From NCBI GenBank assembly GCA_008330645.1, contig VLTN01000018.1, positions 186,001 to 250,000 of the forward strand: 64,000 nucleotides of DNA, written 5' to 3'. This DNA is from Cafeteria roenbergensis (Eukaryota > Sar > Bigyra > Bicosoecida > Cafeteriaceae). A program made the position numbers and the translations under genes. Positions 56,566-64,000 of this stretch are shown here, one piece after another. The first letter of the stretch is position 1; every line of letters starts with the position of its first letter. The notes beneath the pieces are model-generated. The model saw only the letters and a program-made list of their open reading frames with translations, did no database searches and was not told the DNA's origin.

Positions 56566-59500
56566 CTAGCCCGAGGATGCAAGTGCGTCAATCACTCCTT
56601 TGCGCGTGGCCTCCGAAAACGCGGCCATGGCAGCGCAGCAGCAGGCCCCGACCGGGGTCGAGGTGTTGCCAGCTGCGGCCTGGAAGAACTGGCTGATGAG
56701 CTTGGACCTGTCCGTGTCCCGCAGCGGGTGCTCGCGCGCCCAGAGCTCCTGCCTGTCGTCAGCGTCGCCCTTGTCAATGTCGCCACCGCCGCCGAACAGC
56801 CCCCCGTCCTCTGGGTCGTCGTCCTCGTCGTCCTCGTCGTCCGAGCCGGCCCCCATCATGCCGCCGCCCATCATCATTGCGCCTCCAAGGGCGTCGCTGC
56901 CAATCATGTCCGTCAGATACATGAGCTCGTCTGCGTCCATCACGTCCGCCAGCCCTGCACCAGCCGAGGCCATGGCCATGGCGTCCACGTCCTCCCCGAC
57001 GTCCTCGTAGCGGACGCGGACGGACCCAAGGCCGGACCGCGCGGACTGCGCCGCCGCCGCGGCTGCCTCGTCGTCGCCAGCCTCCACTCCCCAGGCAACG
57101 TCGTCATCAGCCTCCCACTCCTCCCCGCTGCGGACGTGGCGCGCTCGGTGCCGGTCAGCGAGGTCCAGGGCAACCAGCTGAATGAGACGCTGCGGCACGG
57201 GCGCCATCTCCGGCCCGTGCCCCGGGAGCGGCGCGGCTGACGTGGCTGTGGCAGCCACGCCCCCCTCAGCAGACAGCAGCTTCAGCACGCCAACGGTCAT
57301 GACCGTGCGCGCCATGGGCGCGTCCCAGTGCGGCCACATGAGGCACATGCGCTGCAGGACCCCGTTGAGCAGCGGCACGGACGTGCCGGCAGCCGGAACG
57401 AGCCCCGCCTTGGCCATCCACTCGGGCGCAGGCACGGACTCGGTGGCGCAAGCCGCGGCCGTGGGGCCCGGGTGCTGCGCCAGGAAGCTGGCGAAGGCGG
57501 TGCAGAGCCGCCCAGCCACGCTCGGCATGCGCACAGTGATCGCCCGCCGGCCCACCATCGCCACGAGGCGAGCAGCGCCGCTGGGACCCACCTGCGCCGC
57601 GCACCGCTGTGCCACGGCCATCACGACCACCCCCGCGAACATTCCCGCGAGCTCCTCGCCGGGCGGCGAATCCGGCGGCGGGGGCTCCAGCAGCGCCGCC
57701 GTTGCCGCCAGGACCGTGTCCAGCGCGCTGCGGCCCGAGGAAGGATCGCGCCAGGCGGGATCCACCAGCTGCTCCCCGCCCGCCGCATACACGAACGACG
57801 CCAGCGCCTCAGCAGCTGGCTGGCGCACGGACCGATCGGGGCACGAGCAGCCCGCGAGGATCGCAGGAAGGGCTGCGGCGGCCTTGGCCACGGGAGGGCG
57901 CGGCCCGGCCTCCAGAATGGCTGCCAGCATCTCGGCGGCAGCGGCTGCGGACCCGGACGTCTCCGTGGTCGCCGCGACCAGAGCCTGGGCAAAGGTGGGG
58001 GCGAAGCGGTCGGCCAGCATGCCAGAGACGGCAGGGTCGGGGATCTTGGCAATCCTGACGATGGTGTCCTTGAGGTCCTCGCCCAGCTCGAAGTGGTTCC
58101 CTGCCCGAATCCACATGGCAACAACGACTGTGGAGAGGTCGCGAGCCGACGCTGCGGCAGCCTTGGGGTCGGCGGACAGGCACTCCACCACGGCGCGAAG
58201 CACCACGGGCACGACCGAGGCCGGCGTGCGGGCCAGCAGCGAGGCCAGCGCGCCCAGGGCCTCCGGGACGCGGGCCCGGAGCGAGTGCGCGGAAGGAGGC
58301 ATGCGCTTGGCGAAGCGCACCAGCGCCTTGCAAGCCGCGATGCGGAGGGGCACGCCGGCGCCGTCGGCAGAGAGGGCGGTGATGGCCGCTCCCACGAACG
58401 GCTCCGCCTGCGCGTCCGTGAGTCCCTTGGACACGCGGCCTGCGGTCCAGAGGGCGCGAGCGCGAAGGTACTGCGCGGCCTCTGCAGCGTCCGCCGCGTC
58501 CATGCCCGCGGCCGGCGCGGAGCGCGTGTCCCTGGAAGAGGCGCCAGCAACCCCGCATGCGGAGATGTCCCCGGTCAGCAGGGCGAAGCAGTGCGCGGCC
58601 ACGCTGTCGGGGCGAAGCTGCAGGGGGCGAGGCGGGCCGCTGGCGCTGCGCACGCTGCCGGGGCTGCCGGCCGGCCCCGGCGAGCCAACGGCTGCCGCTG
58701 CCGCTGCCGCTGCCGCTGCTGGGGTCCCTGCCGCTGGGCTGCCCGGGGGGCCCTTGGAGCCGCCGGGCCCATGCTCGGACCACCACTTGACCAGGCGCGG
58801 CCCCACGCCGCCCAGGAGGAGCATGCCTGCCTCCTGCATCTTCCAGGCCGCCGCCCCCGCGCCAGCCGCCGCCCCGACCTGCGCTGCCGGCATGGCTCGC
58901 TCGGCTGCGGCGTCGGTCACGGCCCGGATTCCCATGTGGCCGCGCTCCGACACCAGCGTGCGCACGAGCAGCACGGCCGCGCCCCGGGCCTTGTCGCTGG
59001 CCTGGTTCAGCTCGTCGCCCTCCGAGAGCAGTGCCTCCGCGTCCGCGCTCCACGCCTCCTGGTCCTCCGTGCGAAGCTGCGCGAACCCGATCGCCAGCCC
59101 GGCGACCTCCTTGAGCCACGGCTTGCTCTGCAGCCGCAGGGCGGAGTCCGACGAGGTGCAGACCTGCATCATGACGTCCAGAGTCTTGGCCGCCAGGGCC
59201 TCGCCCACGGCGTCTGCCTCGTCGTCGCTGTCGAACTCGGCATCGCCAGCCGAGGGGCGGGAGGGGGCGGACACGTCTGCGTCGACCTCGTGCGCGACGT
59301 ACCACGGGAGGAGGCGGGTCGCGAAGCCGAAGAGGGCCTTGACCGTGCCGGAGGCGTGAGGCGCGATCAGGGAGGAGAAGTCAACGCAAAGCTCCTCGGC
59401 CAGGGCCAGGACGGACACCTGGAGGGACGCGGCGCGGGGATCGGCGGCCGGGTCGCTGGAAAGGTGGCCGGCGATGAGGGAGAGGAGGGGGGAGATGGCG

Positions 59501-60374
59501 GGCCCGACGAGCGCGACGACCTCGGCCTGCTGGTGTCCGTGAGCAGCGGCGCTGAGGGTGCGGAGGAGGCCCAGGGCAATGCGGACGGCGCGCCGCTTGA
59601 GCGCCAGCGGCGCAGACGACGCTGCCGACGCGATCCCGATGCAGTGGGGGAGGAGGACGGAGGCGGCGGCAACGGCGGAGGAGGCGGGAATGTCCTCGAC
59701 GAAGTAGGCGAGGCACCGCATGGCGCCGTCCATGAGGCGGCGCTGCTCCGGGGATCCGGCGGGGCAGCCCTCGCCCTTGGCTGCGGCGCAGAGGCTGTCG
59801 AAGAGGCCCGGCCAGCGGGTCGGCCAGTCGGCTCTGCCGAGCGCGGCGACCAGCTGGGCCGACACGGTGCGGATGCGACGAGACGCGTCGCCCAGCGTGC
59901 GGGGCGCAATCTCGCGCACGCTGGCAGCCTCGGCAGGGTCCACGGCCGGCGCAGGCACCGGGCCGCTCTCGCTCGCGGAGAGCCACCGCCGGCGCACGAT
60001 TTGCTGGCGCAGAAACAGGCCAGCCGCGCGACGAACGTCCTCGCTAGCCCCGGCCTCCGAGAACACCGTCGCCAGCGACAATGCAGCCCCTGCGCATGAG
60101 CGATGGTCGAGCCAGCGGAGCCGCGGGTGTGGATGCAAGACTCGCACTCGCCCGGCAAAAGCAGCATCTGCCGCCGCCACCGCCACTCCTCGCTCGTCGC
60201 GGCCCCCGCAGCTGCACCACGCTCGATGCTGCGCCGCTTCTCACCTGGGCACGCAGCCATGCGATGCACAGCAGCCTCCGCTTCTTTCAGGTGCGCAGGG
60301 TCGGACACATCGACAAAGGCCGACACGACTTCGAAGGCGATTTGCGGCGTGACCACCGTCCCGCCGGCCGCCAT
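56566..60374 (-). CDS. IPO9: Importin-9-like karyopherin
   Basis: Two exons, complement(56566..60089, 60245..60374), encode 1,217 residues. Exon 1 (VTPQIAFEVVSAFVDVSDPA, HLKEAEAAVHRMAACP) and the start of exon 2 (GAALSLATVFSEAGASEDVR, RAAGLFLRQQIVRRRW) rebuild the importin-beta N-terminal domain over a 155-nt intron (phase 1, GTGAGA...GCGCAG). The remainder is HEAT-repeat-like. WPTRWPGLFDSL, LSLIAGHLSSD and LPWYVAHEVD are typical. An acidic loop and the segment ELMYLTDMIG near the end, then the acidic DDEDDEDDDPEDGG, match importin-9/Kap114, which imports histones H2A-H2B, actin and ribosomal proteins. Long Ala-rich insertions include a seven-residue alanine run. Importin family is sure, the subtype moderately so. 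Confidence 0.9.
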
Positions 60375-60539
60375 GACTTGCCCGCTGTGGAAACAGCGGC
60401 CCTTGCCTCGGGTGAAGTCCCTGCCACAGCCGTGTGCGAGCGAGAGGGTCGCGGTTGCCTGCAGCCGGTGCGGCTCTGCCTCGTCGACTTTTGCGAAGCG
60501 CGCGCTCCCAGCACTCAAGGCCCGACAGCCCAAGCAGCC
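60375..60539. promoter_or_regulatory. Divergent promoter, importin-9 / FKBP
   Basis: These 165 bp separate the outward ATGs of two nuclear-function genes. No TATA or CCAAT is visible. Confidence 0.4.
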
Positions 60540-61724
60540 ATGGCACTGTCCAACGAGGAGGTGATGGAGCGGTTCATGGCCTTCACTGTGGACGGTGACT
60601 CGCCCAAGTCGTTCACGCTTCGGGGCTCGCAGCTTGTCGTCAGCTCGGTTTGCGCGTCCAAGCCCGGCACGCTGTTCGCCCAGACTCCCATGCAGGACGT
60701 CCCCATCCCGGTTGCAGTGCTGACTGAAGGCAGTTTGACCGCGCTGATGAACCTGATGTTCTTTGAGGAGGACGAGAAGGTGGTCTTCTCGACCGACGAG
60801 GGCAGCGTGCTGCACGTCAGCGGTCGCGTGGCGCTCAGCCGGGCGCTGCAGGACGAGATTGAGGACGACGAGGAAGACGTTGAGCGCATGAGGGCGGCGC
60901 TTGGTGCCTCGAGCGCGGGAGCTGATGGCGACGAGGCCGACGAGGCTGAAGACGACGAGGACGCGGAGGAGGAGGAGGAGGAGGAGGAGGAGGAGGAGGA
61001 GGAGGAAGAGGCCGACGACGACGACGACGAGGCTGAAGACGACGAGGACGCGGAGGAGGAGGACGAGGAGGACGAAGGTGCGGCAATGAGCGAAGAGGCC
61101 CAGGCCGTCAGCCGTAAGCGCGCTCGCGAGGAGGCTGCAGCGAGCCGTGAGCGGGAGGACGAGGCTCTCCTGGCGTCCGCCAGGGCGGCTGCCAAGGAGC
61201 GCGTGGCAGCCCTGGAGCCCCGGCTCAAGGAGACGAAGAAGCAGCGCCAGCGCCGGGAGAAGCAAGAAGCGGCGGAGCGCGCGGTGGCCATCTCCAAGCG
61301 CGTCGAGGAGGCGGAGGAGGCTGCCACCGAGGCCCTGGAGGTGGCCGCGGAGGCGGCCAAGGCCAAGCGGCCCCGCAAGGCCAAGAAGCAGGACCGCAAG
61401 GAGGTGCAGCTGGCACGCGGCGTGAACGGGGTGGAGCTGTTCGAGGGCATGGGCGCCTTCCCCAAGCAGGGGCGGAAGGTGACGGTCCGGTACGTGGGCC
61501 GGCTCGCGGACGGCTCGCAGTTCGATGCGAACGACCGCTTTTCGTTCCGCCTCGGCGTCGGGGAGGTCGTGCCTGGCTTCGACATCGCCGTCAAGAGCAT
61601 GCGCGTGGGCGGCAAGCGCCGGGTGGTCATCCCCCCCGAGGCCGGCTACGGAAGCCGGCGCTCCGGCCCCATTCCGCCCAACAGCCACTTGGTGTTCGAC
61701 CTCGAGCTGGTGCGCGCCCACTGA
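60540..61724 (+). CDS. Nucleolar FKBP (Fpr3/Fpr4/FKBP53 type) peptidyl-prolyl isomerase
   Basis: An intron-less frame of 394 residues starts at the ATG at 60540. The N-terminus (SFTLRGSQLVVSSVCASKPG and EDEKVVFSTDEGSVLHVSGR) is a nucleoplasmin-like domain. An acidic Glu/Asp stretch, then a Lys/Arg-rich coiled region (KRAREEAAASREREDEALL, RPRKAKKQDRKEV) follow. The C-terminal FKBP domain spans about 300-394: GRKVTVRYVGRLADGSQFDA, FSFRLGVGEVVPGFDIAVKS, MRVGGKRRVVIPPEAGYGSR and PPNSHLVFDLELV. The architecture matches fungal Fpr3/4, insect FKBP46 and plant FKBP53, nucleolar histone chaperones with proline isomerase activity. Most of the drug-pocket residues appear conserved. Confidence 0.94.
   Translation: MALSNEEVMERFMAFTVDGDSPKSFTLRGSQLVVSSVCASKPGTLFAQTPMQDVPIPVAVLTEGSLTALMNLMFFEEDEKVVFSTDEGSVLHVSGRVALSRALQDEIEDDEEDVERMRAALGASSAGADGDEADEAEDDEDAEEEEEEEEEEEEEEEADDDDDEAEDDEDAEEEDEEDEGAAMSEEAQAVSRKRAREEAAASREREDEALLASARAAAKERVAALEPRLKETKKQRQRREKQEAAERAVAISKRVEEAEEAATEALEVAAEAAKAKRPRKAKKQDRKEVQLARGVNGVELFEGMGAFPKQGRKVTVRYVGRLADGSQFDANDRFSFRLGVGEVVPGFDIAVKSMRVGGKRRVVIPPEAGYGSRRSGPIPPNSHLVFDLELVRAH
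60939..61056 (+). repeat. Duplicated acidic segment and GAG run in FKBP
   Basis: A near-identical stretch encoding DEAEDDEDAEEE occurs twice, starting at 60939 and 61026, exactly 87 bp (29 codons) apart. A GAG microsatellite lies between. This looks like a tandem duplication or slippage event in the acidic histone-binding region. Confidence 0.8.
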
Positions 61725-61859
61725 TTGCGCGCCAGCTTGTCCCCCGTTCATCGCCCCGTCGGCAAATCAGGTGTTTGTGGCTGCGCAAAGATGCGCCCGG
61801 CCGCGCTGCAGAACACACACAGACCCGCGCATTCCCACACTCCCCACAGCCCAGCCAGC
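61725..61859. other. Short spacer, FKBP / CEP41
   Basis: Only 135 bp separate the FKBP stop from the CEP41 ATG on the same strand. It is the most compact tandem junction here, with no recognisable motif. Confidence 0.35.
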
Positions 61860-63165
61860 ATGCACCGGTCCGCCAAGCTCGGTCCTGCCAAGGCCAGGAC
61901 GCCGGCCGCGCTGCTGCCCAAGTCAAAGCGCTACGACAGCGTGCAGTCCTCCCTCGACACGGGAGCGTCGATCACCAAAGCGCGAGCAAAGCCAGGTGCG
62001 ACGCTGCGACCGCGCCACGCGGCCGAATCCCCTGCCCTCTGGTCTCGAGCGACGGCACTTGACGATTCCCACGGTGCGGTGCCGTTGCCTCCGCCCTCGT
62101 CGCAGCCCGCTGTGCTGTTCTGAAGCGAATGGACGAATCGTTTGCTCGCTTGACCGTTGCCCAGCTGTACGAGCTGCTCGTGGAGGCAGAGGTCCCGCGA
62201 CCCAGAGTGGATGGCGGAGCATGTGGCGTTGGTGCCGAAGGAAGGGCGGCTGCGAGCGGGGAGCCTCGCCGCGTGGTCTACGGCGCTGATGACGAGCCTG
62301 AGTTTGTGGCACCGTTGCTGCTCGTGGATGTGCGGGACCGGGCGGACTTTGAGGACTGCCACATCATGACAGGTGGGTGATTCGAGCGCCCGTGCAGGGG
62401 TGGGGGTGGGGGTGGTGGGGCCCCTCCCAGTGGCGCGCCGCCCCGGCGCTGTCGGGCGGGGAGCTGCTGTGCGCGTGGCCCGCGACAACCACCGGCTCCC
62501 TCAACAGCCGCCTCAGCTTGCCACCGACCCGCTCCGCACCGCGTGGCTCCCTGTGGGCGTCCCCGTTTCCCGACCCCCCCCCCCCCTCCGCAGCGATGTG
62601 CTGCTCCGCGCTGGACATCCGTCAGGAGCGGATCCCGCGCGAAATCGCGCAGCTTCGCGGCCGGCCCACGGCCAAGCTGGTGCTGTACGACGAAGGGGAG
62701 GAGGCTGCCCCCGATGTGGCGCACCGGTTCACGACCAGGGGCTTCACGAACGTGTTCGTGCTGTCTGGGGGCCTTCGCGCCGTGGCAAGGCGGTCGCCGC
62801 TCCTGATCGACGGCCCGGTGCCGGACTGGCTGGTCGAGGCGGTGTCCCCGTCCAAGCCGGGCACTGCCGCCTCCGCTCGCTCCGGGGCGCCGCACTCCGC
62901 GGCGTCGACTGCCAGGCCCGGCAGGGGGGGGCGCGCGGCAGCAGGCCCGCCCTCGCGCGCGGCTCGCTCGTCGGCGGCTGCGGCGCCGGCGCCCGCCCGC
63001 CCCCCCCTGCCGGCTGGCATGTTTGCGCCAGACGCCGACCCAGTTGCAACGGCTGCTGAAGCGCGCCACGCCACCGCGATGCGGGGGCTGTCAGGGCGCT
63101 CCGGCTCGGCGGCTGCGGCGCTCATCGGCATGCCCACCCACGGCCCGTCCCCCGGAAGGCGGTGA
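61860..63165 (+). CDS. CEP41: CEP41-like centrosomal/ciliary rhodanese protein
   Basis: Three exons, 61860..61995, 62106..62372 and 62594..63165, encode 324 residues. CEP41 is a basal-body and cilium protein that supports tubulin polyglutamylation. Exon 1 has LPKSKRYDSVQSSLDTGASI, the CEP41 N-terminal motif (xRYxxxxSxLDTGxS). Exon 2 continues CAVLKRMDESFARLTVAQLY and then the rhodanese start APLLLVDVRDRADFEDCHIM. Exon 3 has PTAKLVLYDEGEEAAPDVAH and GFTNVFVLSGGLRAVARRSP. Where active rhodaneses have a catalytic Cys after the strand (YCxSG), this has YDEG, as in animal CEP41, so it is probably catalytically dead. Introns are 110 and 221 nt, both phase 1, donors GTGCGA and GTGGGT, acceptors CGCAG; the second ends in a 13-C tract. 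The C-terminal tail is Ala/Pro/Ser-rich. Human CEP41 has 373 residues. Confidence 0.88.
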
Positions 63166-63390
63166 CGCCCCAGGGGCTGCGTCGAGGCAACTGTGCCAAG
63201 CTGCGCGTTTCTCTGTCTGCGTGTGCCCTGCGTCGGTCTATTCGCTCTGTGTCCGCCGGGCGCCGCTCGCACGCGGCAGGCACATGCGTAGGGCAGAGCT
63301 GGCGCCGCACATTCCCACTCTGCTCGCCCTCTCCCCGCACCCACGCGCCGACACTCACAAGGGGCGCGGGACCAGGACCCCTGGGACACC
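63166..63390. promoter_or_regulatory. Spacer and promoter of the right-edge gene
   Basis: These 225 bp lie between CEP41 and the last gene, both on the plus strand. No TATA or CCAAT box is visible. Confidence 0.35.
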
Positions 63391-64000
63391 ATGGCAGCGC
63401 AGTCCCCGTCGGCAGACGGAGGGCCCGGCGAGGCGGCAGCGGCGCCGGGGGCAGTGGCCTCGGCTGCAAACGGCGGGCCTGCGCCCGCCGACCCCAAGCC
63501 GCTGGCCGTGGACAGCGAGGCCGTTGAGTTTCGCTTGAAGCAGAACCACTGGTTCCCCGAGCCGTCCAAGTCGGACCGGGACGCGTGGGAGGGCCTGGAC
63601 GTGCTCGTGAGCTGCCGAGCTTTCGCTGCCCGCGAGTTGCAATGCGCGCGGTCACCGTCGCTGCCAGCGCATGCGCCCACGCCTTCTAGCGTGCGCGGCT
63701 TTGCTGGGCGTGCCCGCAGGAGCGAGACCGGATGGTTGCCAGCGCTGCGCGCCTCGCCTTCTTCCGCGGGACGGTGGAGCGCAAGCCCGTGCCCGTCCGG
63801 GAGTTGAAGCGCCTTGCAGGCAAGCACGGGAAAGCCATCAAGTCGATGCTGGTGCGGGAGGTCCAGCGGTACCTGCGCAAGGCGCTTGGCCTCGACTTTG
63901 TGCCTGCCGTCGGCCTGCCCGTGCCGGTCAAGGGGAAGCGGACTCTGGACCACTCGCTCGAGGCGCGCCGCGACTGGAAGCAGCTCATCGTCGTCAGCAG
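63391..64000 (+). CDS. NSE3/MAGE-like protein, N-terminal part (cut by right edge)
   Basis: Exon 1 (63391..63606) and exon 2 (63720 to the window end) encode 165 complete codons so far; the frame is still open at base 64000. The 113-nt intron is GTGAGC...CCCGCAG, phase 0. Exon 1 is Ala/Pro-rich and ends EPSKSDRDAWEGLDVL. Exon 2 reads ERDRMVASAARLAFFRGTVE, RKPVPVRELKRLAGKHGKAI and VREVQRYLRKALGLDFVPAV. The pattern of a helix, a VPxRRxD-type turn, then a helix ending in LGLDFV fits the first winged helix of the MAGE domain, as in NSE3, a subunit of the SMC5/6 DNA-repair complex. The distal half lies outside the window, so the call is moderate. Confidence 0.6.

Noticed and set aside
1-64000. tRNA or rRNA genes
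   Set aside because: I looked for B-box-like GGTTCGA and cloverleaf ends in spacers and found none convincing. A tRNAscan-SE run would settle it.
1-64000. Transposons or virus-derived elements
   Set aside because: No reverse transcriptase, integrase, capsid-like or transposase motif, no terminal repeats and no block of low GC is seen.

Overview
This window is eukaryotic, nuclear and very GC-rich. It is gene-dense, with short introns (49 to 338 nt in the models below, nearly all GTGAG...CGCAG) and many divergent gene pairs about 150-240 bp apart. Twenty-six protein genes are supported, two of them cut by the window edges. Several point to a free-living protist with a flagellum or cilium: a NEK kinase, a CEP41-type rhodanese protein and a Tubby-domain protein. 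It also has mitochondria with an animal-like GTP-type PEP carboxykinase. A high-GC heterotrophic flagellate, for example a bicosoecid stramenopile like Cafeteria, would fit. That is inference from composition and gene content, not a taxonomic proof. I saw no transposon, virus-derived element, rRNA or tRNA gene, or CRISPR array.

Layout. 1-9.1 kb (minus): the start of an unknown MGCG... protein that runs off the left edge, then an intron-less 2,703-aa SPRY/ankyrin/kinase protein. 9.3-17.4 kb: a mitochondrial-type quinone oxidoreductase divergent from eIF2D, a 23-bp minisatellite, then TANGO2 divergent from a NEK kinase. 17.9-29 kb (minus): ESF1 (rRNA processing), a divergent ADP/ATP-carrier-like protein, a BTB+Tubby fusion and GTP-PEPCK. 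29.7-32.8 kb: a secretory GT4 glycosyltransferase convergent with a JMJD8-like ER protein. 32.9-44.3 kb: a macro-like + SIR2 protein, a 1,704-aa ankyrin/FN3 protein and a smaller ankyrin protein. 44.6-49.0 kb (minus): two orphan genes flanking a tail-anchored Nudix hydrolase. 49.1-54.3 kb (plus): D-lactate dehydrogenase, succinate-semialdehyde dehydrogenase and a triose-phosphate/nucleotide-sugar-type transporter. 54.4-64 kb: a CID protein (RPRD/Rtt103 type), importin-9, a nucleolar FKBP, CEP41 and the start of an NSE3/MAGE gene.

How the genes relate. There is no operon-like logic. Themes recur: mitochondrial carbon metabolism (LDHD, SSADH, carrier, PEPCK), nuclear and nucleolar functions (ESF1, importin-9, FKBP, CID, NSE3), ER/Golgi functions (TANGO2, GT4, JMJD8-like) and ciliary candidates. 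The most unusual proteins are the macro-like/SIR2 protein, the SPRY-ankyrin-kinase, the ankyrin-FN3 protein and the BTB-Tubby fusion. Many start codons and first exons here were inferred from splice-site phase and homology, and are marked where uncertain.
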